Origin: UBA2991 sp965221735 | Lineage (GTDB): Bacteria; Chloroflexota; Dehalococcoidia; Tepidiformales; Tepidiformaceae | Reading direction: 5' to 3' | Assembly (NCBI GenBank): GCA_965221735.1 | Contig: OZ244910.1 | Location: 1,550,001-1,614,000 of the forward strand | Length of the DNA stretch: 64,000 nucleotides | Part shown: in pieces, positions 48,107 through 57,262 of the stretch | Layout of the letters: the number at the start of each line of letters is the position of its first letter | How positions within the stretch are numbered: position 1 is the first letter of the stretch | The notes under the pieces: model-generated | What the model was told of the DNA's origin: nothing | The model's input: only the letters and a program-made list of their open reading frames with translations | The model's database searches: none | Program-made: the position numbers and the translations under genes

Positions 48107-49738
48107 ATGAACGGTAACGAGCTCGTCGCCCGCATCCTCAAGGAAGAGGGAGTCGCCGAGATGACCTGCTTCCCCAACAACCCCCTCATCGAGGAGGTGG
48201 CGAAGCTCGGCATCCGGCCCATCATGTTCCGCCACGAGCGCGGCGCCGTCATGGCCGCCGACGGCTACAGCCGCGTCAGCGACGGCGAGCGCTTCGGCGT
48301 CGTCGCCACGCAGAACGCCGCCGGCGCCGAGAACGCCATGGGCGGCATCGCCCAGGCGTTCGGCGACAACGTCCCCATCCTCGTCCTGCCCGGCGGTTAC
48401 CCCCTGATTGAGCGCCAGGTGCGCCCCAACTTCTCCGCCGTCGAGAACTACCGCGGCATCGTCAAGTCGGTCGAGTCCATCGACACCACCGCGCAGATCG
48501 CGCCCGCCATGCGCCGTGCCTTCCACGCCCTCCGCAGCGGCCGCGGCGGACCCGTCGTCGTCGAGCTCACCTCCGATGTCTGCGCCCGGGAGGTCCCCGA
48601 GGCTGAGACCCGCTACGACTCCCCCGGAAAGGTCCGCCAGAGTCCCTCGAACGGCGACATCCAGGCGGCCGTCACCGCCCTCCTCACCGCCGAGCGCCCG
48701 ATGATCTGGGCGGGCTCCGGCGTGCTCACCGCCCGCGCCACCGAGGCCCTCCAGGAGCTCGCCGAGCTGCTCGACATCCCCGTCTTCACCACGATGGAGG
48801 GCAAATCCGCCTTCGACGAGCGGCACCCGCTCTCGCTCGGCGCCGGCAGCCGCGCCACCACCGGCGCCGCCCATGCCTGGATCGTCGAGTCCGATGCCAT
48901 CCTCGCCCTCGGCGCCAGCCTCACCCACAACGGCTACACCCAGATCGTTCCCGCCGGCAAGACCGTCATCCACAACACCAACGCCCCCGAGGACGTGAAC
49001 AAGGACACCGCCTGCGACATCGCCCTCGTTGGCGACGCCCGCATCACCATCAAGGCCCTCATCGAGGATGCGAAGGCCCGGACCGACGGCAAGGGCCGCA
49101 CCTCCGACGCGGCCGCTCGCCTCGCCGAGCAGCAGCGCGAGTGGATGGCGGAGTGGACGCCCTTCCTCACCTCCGACGAGGCGCCCCTCAACACCTACCG
49201 CGTCATCCACGAGATCAACAAGAACGTCGACCACGAGAACAGCACCGTCACCCACGACGCCGGCGCTCCCCGCGACTCGATGGTGCCCTTCTTCACCGCC
49301 ACCTCGCCCCACAGCTACATCGGCTGGGGCAAGACCACCCACCTCGGCTTCGGCATCCCCCTCATGATCGGCGCCAAGCTCGCCCGCCCCGACCGCTTCT
49401 GCCTCAACTTCATGGGCGACGGCGCCTTCGGCATGTCCGGCCTCGACCTCGAGACCTCCGTTCGCGCCAACCTTCCCATCACCACCGTCCTCCTGAACAA
49501 CGGCGGCATGGCCACCTACCCGGGAGGCTTCCCCACCGCCCGCACCCAGTTCGGCGTCTCACACATGACCGGCGACTACGCCGCCATCGCCGAAGGGATG
49601 GGCGCGACGGGCATCACCGTCACCCAGCCCGATGACCTCGGCGACGCCATCCGCACCGCGCGCACCCTCAACGACGAGGGCCACACCGTCCTCATCGACG
49701 TCCACTCGAACTACGAGTCGAAGAAGTCCCGCTTCTAG
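48107..49738 (+). CDS. Thiamine-diphosphate enzyme (acetolactate synthase/decarboxylase-like)
   Basis: This is a 543-residue ThDP enzyme with the three-domain POX/AHAS fold. The N-terminal PYR domain has catalytic Glu44 in RHERGAVMAADGYSR. The central domain (~195-330) is a Rossmann-like fold. The C-terminal PP domain has the ThDP/Mg motif GDGAFGMSGLDLET ending in LLNNGG. The sequence is not the housekeeping IlvB type: loops around the active site differ, and no regulatory small subunit is adjacent. Other options are benzoylformate/oxalyl-CoA-type decarboxylases or sulfoacetaldehyde-type enzymes. GGAG precedes ATG 48107. It is convergent with, and overlaps by 4 bp, an alpha/beta hydrolase. 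Confidence 0.88.
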   Translation: MNGNELVARILKEEGVAEMTCFPNNPLIEEVAKLGIRPIMFRHERGAVMAADGYSRVSDGERFGVVATQNAAGAENAMGGIAQAFGDNVPILVLPGGYPLIERQVRPNFSAVENYRGIVKSVESIDTTAQIAPAMRRAFHALRSGRGGPVVVELTSDVCAREVPEAETRYDSPGKVRQSPSNGDIQAAVTALLTAERPMIWAGSGVLTARATEALQELAELLDIPVFTTMEGKSAFDERHPLSLGAGSRATTGAAHAWIVESDAILALGASLTHNGYTQIVPAGKTVIHNTNAPEDVNKDTACDIALVGDARITIKALIEDAKARTDGKGRTSDAAARLAEQQREWMAEWTPFLTSDEAPLNTYRVIHEINKNVDHENSTVTHDAGAPRDSMVPFFTATSPHSYIGWGKTTHLGFGIPLMIGAKLARPDRFCLNFMGDGAFGMSGLDLETSVRANLPITTVLLNNGGMATYPGGFPTARTQFGVSHMTGDYAAIAEGMGATGITVTQPDDLGDAIRTARTLNDEGHTVLIDVHSNYESKKSRF

Positions 49739-50496
49739 CCGTCGAGCGAAGCCAGGAACGCCTCGACGGCCGCGTTGAATGCCTCCGGCTGGTCGATGTT
49801 CGCCGCGTGCCCGGCGTCATCGATCATGAAGCTCATGGCCCCGGGGATGTTCTCGCTCATGTAGCTGTGCGCCGCCAGGAAGTTCTGGTCGTCCGCCCCC
49901 GTCACGACGAGCGTCGGCTTGTCGATCGACGTCAGCGACTGGATCACGCTCGCGTCGCGCTGCGTCAGCATCCCCCGCGCCGCCTTCGCCAGCCCCTCCG
50001 CCGACCGGTGCCGCGCCGCCTTCACCTCCGCCGACTCCCCCAGCGAGGCGAGCCCCTGCGTCTCGAACGCCTCCGCCCGCCGGATCGCGAATTGGTTCCA
50101 GCCCTCGCGCCCCTTCGGGTTGTTGTACCCCGGACCGGTGTCGAACAGCATCAGCGCCCGCGTGCGCTCCGGATGCGCCAGGTTGAACGCCAGCGACATG
50201 TACCCGCCCAGTGAGAGCCCACCGACGACGGCGCTCTCCACGCCGCAGGCGTCGAGGATGGCGGTGATGTCGGCCAGCGTCGCCGGCTCGGAATAGTCCG
50301 CGGGATCGTCGGGGCTGTCCGTATTCCCGTGCCCCCGCATGTCCCAGGCGATGATCCGGTAGCGGTCGCTGAACGCGTCCATCTGCCCGCGCCACATGGT
50401 TGAGCTGGCCCCGAAGCCGTGCGTCAGGAATATCGCGGGTCCATCGCCCTCGACCTCGTAGTACAGGTTCACGCCGTTCCGGTTCAGAGTCGCCAT
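49735..50496 (-). CDS. Alpha/beta hydrolase (epoxide hydrolase/lactonase-like)
   Basis: This is a 253-residue alpha/beta-hydrolase fold protein. The oxyanion motif is HGFGASSTMW at ~26-35, the nucleophile Ser lies in VGGLSLGGYMS near residue 96, the acid Asp in VVTGADDQNF and the His in DDAGHAANID near the C-terminus. The small cap domain and sequence style match the 3-oxoadipate enol-lactonase / arylesterase group. The substrate is not assignable. It may act with the convergent ThDP enzyme, but that is only position. There is no signal peptide. Confidence 0.88.
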   Translation of the reverse strand: MATLNRNGVNLYYEVEGDGPAIFLTHGFGASSTMWRGQMDAFSDRYRIIAWDMRGHGNTDSPDDPADYSEPATLADITAILDACGVESAVVGGLSLGGYMSLAFNLAHPERTRALMLFDTGPGYNNPKGREGWNQFAIRRAEAFETQGLASLGESAEVKAARHRSAEGLAKAARGMLTQRDASVIQSLTSIDKPTLVVTGADDQNFLAAHSYMSENIPGAMSFMIDDAGHAANIDQPEAFNAAVEAFLASLDG

Positions 50497-50579
50497 CGGT
50501 TGCCTCCCGAGGATGTGCGGCGGCTCATCCTACGCGGACCACCTCTGAGAGCATCCCCCTTGAGTGTGGGCATCAACAC

Positions 50580-50608
50580 TTGCCAGACTACTTGCAGTAG
50601 GATACGAT
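50580..50608 (+). promoter_or_regulatory. Promoter of the small coiled-coil gene, leaderless geometry
   Basis: TTGCCA (-35, 50580-50585), a 17-nt spacer, then TACGAT (-10, 50603-50608). The -10 ends 7 nt before the ATG at 50615, so the expected transcript begins at the start codon. No ribosome site is present upstream. Confidence 0.6.
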
Positions 50609-50614
50609 CGAGCG

Positions 50615-50869
50615 ATGGCGATGTTCGACACCCTGAAGGCCGCTCGAAGGCTGACTGACGCAGGCTTCGACGAAGAGAAGGCCGGAGCCATCGTTACCGC
50701 ATTCGCCGAGGACATCAACGAACGGATCGCCACGAAAGACGACCTCCGGCAGCTTGAGGAGCGCCTCGACCACCGCCTGACGATCCGCATGGGCATGGTC
50801 GCAACCACTGCCACGGGTGTGCTCCTCGCTGCCATTGGTATTGCCACGGGCGTCCTCGCCTCGCTCTAG
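50615..50869 (+). CDS. Small coiled-coil membrane-anchored protein (CCDC90/DUF1640-like)
   Basis: This is an 84-residue protein. An N-terminal helical part (FDTLKAARRLTDAGFDEEKA) is followed by a short coiled coil (TKDDLRQLEERLDHRL) and a C-terminal hydrophobic segment (~60-82). This layout is shared with bacterial DUF1640/CCDC90-like proteins often encoded next to mobile or toxin genes; function is unknown. A strong promoter places the transcription start at or next to the ATG, so the mRNA is predicted to be leaderless. It ends 15 bp from the ybeY stop. Confidence 0.7.
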   Translation: MAMFDTLKAARRLTDAGFDEEKAGAIVTAFAEDINERIATKDDLRQLEERLDHRLTIRMGMVATTATGVLLAAIGIATGVLASL

Positions 50870-50884
50870 CCCCACGACACTCCC

Positions 50885-51343
50885 CTATCCCCCGTGCCCC
50901 TTTATGTCGCCCAGATAGTGCTCCTCCCGCGCTCGCATCCGGGCAGCCTCCTCGCCTCCCCCCTCGTGGTCGTACCCGCACAGGTGCAGGATGCCGTGCG
51001 TCAGCAGGTGCGCGAGTTCGTCCGGCAGCCCGTGCTCTAGCTCCGCCGCCTGCCGAACCGCCGTCGGGACGCTGATTGCGATCTCCCCCAGGCTCGGCGG
51101 CTCCCCCTCCCCCATCGGCGCCTCCGCAGCCTCCGGAAACGCGAGCACGTCCGTCGGGGCGTCGATGCCGAGGAAGCGCCGGTTCAGATCCTGGAGCGTC
51201 TCGTCGTCGGTGGTCAGCACCGTCAGCGCGACCCCGTCCGCCACGCCCTCCCCCGCCAACACGCGCCCCGCGAGCTCCTCAAGCTCGTGCAGGTCGACGC
51301 CCTCCAGCTGGAACTCGACAACGAAGTCGATGGTGTGCGCCAT
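50885..51343 (-). CDS. ybeY: Endoribonuclease YbeY (rRNA maturation factor)
   Basis: This 152-residue zinc RNase acts in 16S rRNA 3' processing and ribosome quality control. The zinc motif is H-x3-H-x5-H: His116, His120 and His126 in THGILHLCGYDH. The preceding strand ALTVLTTDDETLQDLNRRFLG and TDVLAFP are family-typical. The start ATG lies 7 bp after the nuoN stop, so ybeY is probably read from the nuo operon transcript, an unusual association (it normally follows phoH). Confidence 0.94.
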   Translation of the reverse strand: MAHTIDFVVEFQLEGVDLHELEELAGRVLAGEGVADGVALTVLTTDDETLQDLNRRFLGIDAPTDVLAFPEAAEAPMGEGEPPSLGEIAISVPTAVRQAAELEHGLPDELAHLLTHGILHLCGYDHEGGGEEAARMRAREEHYLGDIKGHGG

Positions 51344-51350
51344 GCCCCGG

Positions 51351-52811
51351 CTAGCTGGCGGCGAAGATGGCGGCCGCTTCGCGGGCCGCGTCGACCAGCG
51401 GCGTCGGGATGATGCCGAATACGATCACGCCCACCGTCGCCACCCCCAGCGCCACCCCGACCGTCGGTGAGATCGCCAGCCGCTTCTCCTCCTCCGCCTC
51501 GCCCAGGAACATCTGCCGCACGACCGCCAGGTAGTAATAGGCCGATACGACCGAGTTCAGCACGCCGATGATGACGAGCCAGACGAGGTCGGCCTGGATG
51601 CCCGCGTTGAACACGTACAGCTTCGCCCAGAACCCGGCCGTCGGCGGGATGCCCGCCAGCGAGATCAGGCAGAACGCCAGCGCCAGCGCCAGCAGCGGCG
51701 CCCGCCGCCACATGCCCGCGTAGTCCGCGATGTTGTCGCTGCCGATGCGCTGCGAGATGCCGATCACCGCGATGAAGGCGCCCAGGTTGGTGAACGCGTA
51801 GGCCGCCACGAACAGCAGCACGCCGCTCGCGCCCTGCACGAAGTGCTCGCCCGCGATCGAGATGGCCGCGAGCCCGATCATGAAGTTGCCCGCCTGCGCG
51901 ATCGACGAGTACCCCAGCATCCGCTTGATGTCGCGCTGGACGATTGCGAAGACGTTCCCCAGCGTCATCGAGACCGCCGCGATGACCGCGAAGATCATCG
52001 CCCAGTCGTTGCTCAGGAACTGCTCGCCCAGCCCCTCGAAGAAGAGCCGCATGACGACCGCGAACGCCGCCGCCTTCGACCCCACCGAGAGGAACGCGGC
52101 CACCGGCGTGGGCGCTCCCTGGTACACGTCCGGAACCCACATCTGGAAGGGGACGACCGCCATCTTGAAGCCGAAGCCGGCGATCAGCAGCACGCTCGCG
52201 ACCACGAGGAGCGAGCGGTTGTCGGCGCCGTGCTCACTGATGGCGGCGGAGATGTCGGTCAGCAGCGTCGAGCCCGCGAAGCCGTAGAGCAGGGCCATGC
52301 CGTACAGCAGCAGCGCCGAGGCAATCGCCCCCAGCAGCAGGTACTTCATACCCGCCTCGCTCGAGCGCTGATCCTTCCCCCACCCGGCGAGGATGTACTG
52401 CGGGATGGAGCTCAGCTCGAGCGCGAGGAAGATGGTGATCAGGTCGCGCGCCCCCGCCAGGAACATCAGCCCCGCCGACGCCGTCAGGACGAGCGCGAAG
52501 TACTCCGACTGCCGCCGCCCCACCCGGTCCACCCAGTCGATCGAGGCGATGACCACGATCGCCGTGATCCCCGCGAATACGTACTGGAAGAACACCGCGT
52601 ACTGGTCGATCGCGAATGTCCCGTCGAAGGCCGTCTGGAAATCGCCCCGGATGACCCACGTCGTCGTCCAGATGGCCGCCCCGAGGATGCCAGCCAGCGC
52701 GAGGTAGGGAAGCGCCACGCGGCGCTTCGGCAGGAGCGCGTCCCACACCAGCACCGCGCCGGCCGCGAGCAGGATCGCGAGCTGGGGTCCGACGATGTCG
52801 AGTTCGCTCAC
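51351..52811 (-). CDS. nuoN: NADH-quinone oxidoreductase subunit N
   Basis: This 486-residue antiporter-like membrane subunit of complex I contributes a proton channel of the membrane arm. It has about 14 transmembrane segments. The conserved region GAGPGA-type loop is seen as GAPTPVAAFLSVGSKAAAF, and the central helix carries Lys residues around VQRDIKRMLGYSSIAQAG. The start ATG overlaps the nuoM stop by 4 bp. It is the last nuo gene of the operon, before ybeY. Confidence 0.94.
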   Translation of the reverse strand: MSELDIVGPQLAILLAAGAVLVWDALLPKRRVALPYLALAGILGAAIWTTTWVIRGDFQTAFDGTFAIDQYAVFFQYVFAGITAIVVIASIDWVDRVGRRQSEYFALVLTASAGLMFLAGARDLITIFLALELSSIPQYILAGWGKDQRSSEAGMKYLLLGAIASALLLYGMALLYGFAGSTLLTDISAAISEHGADNRSLLVVASVLLIAGFGFKMAVVPFQMWVPDVYQGAPTPVAAFLSVGSKAAAFAVVMRLFFEGLGEQFLSNDWAMIFAVIAAVSMTLGNVFAIVQRDIKRMLGYSSIAQAGNFMIGLAAISIAGEHFVQGASGVLLFVAAYAFTNLGAFIAVIGISQRIGSDNIADYAGMWRRAPLLALALAFCLISLAGIPPTAGFWAKLYVFNAGIQADLVWLVIIGVLNSVVSAYYYLAVVRQMFLGEAEEEKRLAISPTVGVALGVATVGVIVFGIIPTPLVDAAREAAAIFAAS

Positions 52812-54268
52812 CCTGCCACCCTCGCGCTCACGACCCCGATGGCGGGATCAAGCATGTCCATGATCAGGCTCGGATAGACGCCCAGCAGGATCACCAGCGC
52901 GGCCAGCCCGATGACGCTCGCGTGCTCCCACCAGTGCTTCTGGTCGTCCGCTCCGTCCCACTCGTGCCGCACGGGACCGAACACGACACGCTGCAGCGTC
53001 CAGAGGATGTACCCCGCGGAGAGCACGACGCCAAAGATCGCCATGATCACCGCCCACTCGTGCTTCTGGAAGGCGCCCAGGAAGACCGTGACCTCCGCGA
53101 TGAACCCGGCCAGCGCCGGCAGCCCCACGCTCGCGAAGCCCGCGAACACGAGCCCCGTCGCGATCAGCGGCATCTGTCGCGCAAGCCCGCCGAGCCGCCC
53201 GATCTCGCGCGTATGCGTGCGTTCGTACATCAGGCCCACCACCACGAAGAGCAACCCCGTGATCAGGCCGTGGGCCAGCATCTGGTAGGCCGCGCCCACC
53301 ATCGCCGTCGTGCCCAGCGCCCCGATGCCGAGCAGCACAAGACCCATGTGGCTCACCGACGAGTACGCGATCAGCCGCTTCACGTCCGTCTGCCTGAAGG
53401 TCACGAACGCCCCGTAGAGCACGCTGATCGAGCCTATCGCCGCCAGCCAGATGCCGTAGTCGTTCGCCTGGTCGGGCAGGATCGTGACGCAGGTGCGGAT
53501 GATGGCGTAGCCGCCCATCTTCAGCAGCACGCCCGCCAGCATCACCGAGACCGCCGTGGGCGCGTCGCTGTGCGCGTCCGGCAGCCACGTGTGCAGCGGC
53601 ACGATCGGCAGCTTCACCGCAAAGCCGATAAAGAGGAACAGGAACACCCAGCCCAGCGGCAGCACCGCGCTCGTAATGGCCGAGGTGCCCAGCACCTCCA
53701 TGTCAAACGTGCCCGCGCTGAACGCCAGCGCGAGGATGGCCACGAGCATGAAGGCCGAGCCCGCCACCGTGTACAGCACGAACTTCATCGCCGAGTACTC
53801 TCGCCGCCCCGATCCCCAGACCGAGATGAGCAGGTACATCGGGAACAGCTCCAGCTCCCAGAACAGGAAGAACAGCAGGAAGTCCATCGCCGTGAACACG
53901 CCAAGCACGGACGTCGAGAGCACCATCAGGCAGGCGAAGTAGGCCCGCGGCCGGTGCTCGATGCTGAACGACACCAGCACCGACGCCGTCGTCAGGAACG
54001 TCGTCAGCACGACCAGCGGCAGGCTCAACCCGTCCACCGCCAGGAAGTACTGGATGTTGAACGAACCCACGTCGATCCATGCCGCCCGGTCGATGAACTG
54101 GAATCCCGCGCCCTTCTCGAAGTCGAAGAACATCACGATCGAGAGGGCGAGGGCAACGAGCGACCCGAGCAGAGCCACCCAGCGCGCATGATGTGCGCGG
54201 GCAGACGGGAGCAACAGGATCAGCAGCCCCGCGAAGGCGGGCAGGAACACGAGCACGGTCAGCAGCAT
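52808..54268 (-). CDS. nuoM: NADH-quinone oxidoreductase subunit M
   Basis: This 486-residue antiporter-like proton channel subunit of complex I has 14 predicted membrane helices. The family blocks FFLFWELELFPMYLLI (with the key Glu on helix 5), LPDAHSDAPTAVSVMLAGVLLKMGGYA and QTDVKRLIAYSSVSHMG are all present. It lies between nuoL (9 bp upstream) and nuoN (4-bp overlap). Confidence 0.95.
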   Translation of the reverse strand: MLLTVLVFLPAFAGLLILLLPSARAHHARWVALLGSLVALALSIVMFFDFEKGAGFQFIDRAAWIDVGSFNIQYFLAVDGLSLPLVVLTTFLTTASVLVSFSIEHRPRAYFACLMVLSTSVLGVFTAMDFLLFFLFWELELFPMYLLISVWGSGRREYSAMKFVLYTVAGSAFMLVAILALAFSAGTFDMEVLGTSAITSAVLPLGWVFLFLFIGFAVKLPIVPLHTWLPDAHSDAPTAVSVMLAGVLLKMGGYAIIRTCVTILPDQANDYGIWLAAIGSISVLYGAFVTFRQTDVKRLIAYSSVSHMGLVLLGIGALGTTAMVGAAYQMLAHGLITGLLFVVVGLMYERTHTREIGRLGGLARQMPLIATGLVFAGFASVGLPALAGFIAEVTVFLGAFQKHEWAVIMAIFGVVLSAGYILWTLQRVVFGPVRHEWDGADDQKHWWEHASVIGLAALVILLGVYPSLIMDMLDPAIGVVSARVAG

Positions 54269-54277
54269 TCCACCCTC

Positions 54278-56233
54278 CTACAGCGGATTCGCGATGAACA
54301 CGATGATGGCGACGATGAAGACGCCGGCGGCGATACCCGCGCCGTAGAGCTGCACCTGGCCGGTCTGGGCGTGGCGCAGCACACGGCTCGATTGCGTTCC
54401 CACCCAGCCGACACCGTTGACGGCGCCGTCCACGGCGGTCGTATCGAACACCTCCACCAGCCGGTTCCAGCCCCGCTGGAACACCTGCACGGCGAAGGCG
54501 CGTTCGTAGAGGTCGTCCAGGAAGAACTTGTTCTCGAGGAGCACGGCGAACGGGAGCACGACCTTGCGGATCTCCGTCGAGGAGACCAGCCCCCGGTGGT
54601 AGATGGCCCACGCCGTCCCGATGCCCGCCACGGCGATGAGTGACGACGTGATCGCGATCCAGTAGCTGAAGTCGGGCGCCTTGTGCAGCGCCTCAGCGGG
54701 GATCGCCGCTTCGACGAAGTGGTGGAACTCCTTGCCCCAGGCCCACCAGCCCGCCGCGATCGCGCCCGCCGTCAGGATGAGCAGCGGCACGGTCATCACC
54801 CAGCTCGACTCGTGCGGGTGCGCCGGGTCGCCGTGGAAGTGCGAGTCCTCATCCTCGTGGTCGACCGCCTCACCGCCCTTGTACTTCCCGAAGAACGTCA
54901 TGAAGACCGCGCGGAACATGTAGAGCGCCGTCACGAACGAAGCGATCGCCGCCACTGCGTAGAGGCCCTTGTTGTTCACCCAGGCCTCCAGCAGGATCTC
55001 GTCCTTCGACCAGAATCCCGCCAGCGGGAAGATGCCCGAGAGGCTCAGCGTCCCGATCAGGAACGTCCAGAACGTGATCGGCATTACCGTGCGCAGGCCG
55101 CCCATCAGCCGCATGTCGAACGTGTTCGTCGCGTGGTTCACGGAGCCGCTGCCGAGGAACAGCAGCGCCTTGAAGAAGGCGTGCGTGAACAGGTGGAAGA
55201 TCGCCACCGCGTACCCGAACACACCCAGCGCCAGCATCATGTAGCCGAGCTGGCTGATCGTGGAATAGGCCAGCACGCGTTTCAGGTCCGTCTGCACGAG
55301 CGCCAGCGAGGCGCCCACCGCCACCGTCGCCGCCCCGATCCAGCCGACCACATTGAGCGCGTCCGGTGACGCTTCGATGACCGGGAAGAAGCGCGCCATC
55401 AGGTAGACGCCCGCCGCCACCATCGTGGCCGCGTGGATGAGCGCGGAGACCGGCGTCGGGCCCTCCATCGCGTCCGGGAGCCACACGTGCAGCGGGAACT
55501 GCGCGCTCTTCCCCACCGCCCCCGCGAACAGCCCCAGCCCGAACAGCGTCAGCGTCGTCCCGCCCAGCATGCCCGTCAGCGCCAGGTCGTGGATCGCGGC
55601 GATGTCGAGCGTCTCGTGGCGCGTCCAGATGAGCAGGATCGCCGCCAGCAGCCCGAGGTCGCCGATGCGCGTCACGATGAACGCCTTCTTGGCGGCGGAG
55701 GCGGCGCTCGGCTTGTGGAACCAGAAGCCGATGAGCAGGTAGCTCGAAAGGCCCACCAACTCCCAGAAGATGAAGAGCATGAAGAGGTTGTCGGCCAGGA
55801 CCAGCCCCAGCATCGCCGTGATGAAGAGGCTCATGTAGGCGTAGTAGCGCCCGTAGCCCGGGTCGCCCTCCATGTACCCCTGCGAGTACACCTGCACGAG
55901 CAGCGACACGCTCGAGACCACCACCAGCATCACGGCCGTCAGGCCGTCGATGCGCACCCCCAGCGCCAGCTCCAGCCGTCCCGCCTGGAACCAGTCGTGC
56001 GAGTAGATGGCGATGCCGCCGCCCGCCCCCAGCACGTCGATGAGCGCGATCAGCGACAGTACGAAGGAGACGCCGATCGCGAGGATGCTCAGGTAGCCCG
56101 CGATCTTCGGCAGGTGGCGCACGTACAGCGTGATCGCCGCGAACGCCGCCAGCGGGCACACGATGATCGCCCACAGCACGGCCTCGTTGATGCCGGGGAC
56201 CTCGCCCGTCGCGGCTGCGAAGAGTTGGATCAT
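54278..56233 (-). CDS. nuoL: NADH-quinone oxidoreductase subunit L
   Basis: This 651-residue distal proton channel subunit of complex I has the long lateral helix at its C-terminus. Diagnostic blocks are LFIFWELVGLSSYLLIGFW, LPDAMEGPTPVSALIHAATMVAAGVYL and VQTDLKRVLAYSTISQLGYMM. A His/Asp-rich loop (EDEDSHFHGDPAHPHESSW, ~465-485) separates the core from the C-terminal part. The length is normal. A small unknown gene precedes it. Confidence 0.95.
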   Translation of the reverse strand: MIQLFAAATGEVPGINEAVLWAIIVCPLAAFAAITLYVRHLPKIAGYLSILAIGVSFVLSLIALIDVLGAGGGIAIYSHDWFQAGRLELALGVRIDGLTAVMLVVVSSVSLLVQVYSQGYMEGDPGYGRYYAYMSLFITAMLGLVLADNLFMLFIFWELVGLSSYLLIGFWFHKPSAASAAKKAFIVTRIGDLGLLAAILLIWTRHETLDIAAIHDLALTGMLGGTTLTLFGLGLFAGAVGKSAQFPLHVWLPDAMEGPTPVSALIHAATMVAAGVYLMARFFPVIEASPDALNVVGWIGAATVAVGASLALVQTDLKRVLAYSTISQLGYMMLALGVFGYAVAIFHLFTHAFFKALLFLGSGSVNHATNTFDMRLMGGLRTVMPITFWTFLIGTLSLSGIFPLAGFWSKDEILLEAWVNNKGLYAVAAIASFVTALYMFRAVFMTFFGKYKGGEAVDHEDEDSHFHGDPAHPHESSWVMTVPLLILTAGAIAAGWWAWGKEFHHFVEAAIPAEALHKAPDFSYWIAITSSLIAVAGIGTAWAIYHRGLVSSTEIRKVVLPFAVLLENKFFLDDLYERAFAVQVFQRGWNRLVEVFDTTAVDGAVNGVGWVGTQSSRVLRHAQTGQVQLYGAGIAAGVFIVAIIVFIANPL

Positions 56234-56237
56234 CGGC

Positions 56238-56435
56238 TCAGATCTTCCTCAGGATTTCGCGCGCCACGTGCGCCTTGCCCGTGGGCACGTAGATGGTGCG
56301 TTCGTCGCGCATGGAGGCGTCTTCGCCGCGGCCCACGGGCGGCATGATCACGATCCGCAGCCCCTCGGCCGCGAACAGCTCTCGCCACGTCTCGGCGACG
56401 TACCCGTTTGCCACGCTCATGAATTCAACCCACAT
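56238..56435 (-). CDS. Small unknown protein inside the nuo operon (DUF2007-like)
   Basis: This is a 65-residue soluble protein lying between nuoK (4 bp upstream) and nuoL (4 bp downstream). Its pattern, EFMSVANGYVAETWRELFAAEGL, then VIMPP and TIYVPTGKAHVAREIL, resembles the ferredoxin-like DUF2007 domain, which is of unknown function. There are no Cys residues, so it is not an Fe-S subunit. The spacing says it is translated with complex I; an assembly or regulatory role is inference. Start ATG 56435 or an internal ATG 56420. Confidence 0.7.
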   Translation of the reverse strand: MWVEFMSVANGYVAETWRELFAAEGLRIVIMPPVGRGEDASMRDERTIYVPTGKAHVAREILRKI

Positions 56436-56439
56436 GGCG

Positions 56440-56751
56440 CTACAACTTCAGGAGGTCGAGCTGGTCGACCTCGACGGTTTGACGGCTCCGGTAGACAGCC
56501 ACCGCGAGTGCCAGCGCGACGGCCGCTTCCGCAGCGGCGACGGTGATGATGAACGCCACGAAGGCGTGTCCCGCGATCTCCGCGGGCCCATCGCTGAACC
56601 GCGAGAACGCGACCAGCGTCAGGTTGACCGAGTTCAGCATCAGCTCGATGCCCATGAGCACGCCGATCGCGTTCCGCTTGCTCAGCGCGATCACGAGCCC
56701 CAGGCAGAACAGCAGCGCCCCCACCGTGAGGAAGTGCTCAAGCGTCAGCAT
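56440..56751 (-). CDS. nuoK: NADH-quinone oxidoreductase subunit K
   Basis: This 103-residue, three-helix membrane subunit of complex I (MrpC-like) belongs to the proton path. IGVLMGIELMLNSVNLTLVAF holds the conserved membrane Glu on helix 2, and a second Glu lies in AAAEAAVALALAVAVYR. The start overlaps the nuoJ end by 14 bp. Confidence 0.96.
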   Translation of the reverse strand: MLTLEHFLTVGALLFCLGLVIALSKRNAIGVLMGIELMLNSVNLTLVAFSRFSDGPAEIAGHAFVAFIITVAAAEAAVALALAVAVYRSRQTVEVDQLDLLKL

Positions 56752-57262
56752 CGGGCACGTCCTCGCTTTCCTCGGCCTCGGAGCGAACGAGCATGATCGC
56801 GCCCACCAGCGCGGCGGTCAGGAGCACGGAGGCGATCTCGAAGGGCAGCACCCACGTCGAGAGCAGCGCCCGCCCGAGGTCGCTGGCCGAGAGCCCGGGG
56901 TCCCCGGCGCCGGTCATCCAGCCCGTGTCGTGGATGACGAACAGGAACACCGTCGCCAGCGCCACGCCCAGCAGAATCGCCGGACCCACCATCGCCGTCT
57001 CCGAGTTGTCGCGCACCGAGCGCGGCGTCAGCACGATCGCGAACAGGATGAGCACGGCGATGGCGCCCACGTAGATGACGATCTGCGCCATCGCGATGAA
57101 CTCCGCCGAGAGCAGCACGAAGAACCCCGCCACCCCGATGAAGGCGACGATCAGGAACAGCACGGCATGCAGCAGGTTGCGCGACACCATCACGCCCCCC
57201 GCCGCCACCAGCGTCAGGATGGAGAGCACGTAGAACGCAATGTTCACGCCGGCGCCTTCCAT
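56738..57262 (-). CDS. nuoJ: NADH-quinone oxidoreductase subunit J
   Basis: This is a 174-residue, five-helix complex I subunit. The family block AEFIAMAQIVIYVGAIAVLILFAIVL contains the pi-bulge helix. HAVLFLIVAFIGVAGFFVLL precedes it. It directly follows nuoH (no gap), where many operons have nuoI between H and J; nuoI is absent here. The C-terminus is acidic. Confidence 0.95.
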   Translation of the reverse strand: MEGAGVNIAFYVLSILTLVAAGGVMVSRNLLHAVLFLIVAFIGVAGFFVLLSAEFIAMAQIVIYVGAIAVLILFAIVLTPRSVRDNSETAMVGPAILLGVALATVFLFVIHDTGWMTGAGDPGLSASDLGRALLSTWVLPFEIASVLLTAALVGAIMLVRSEAEESEDVPDADA

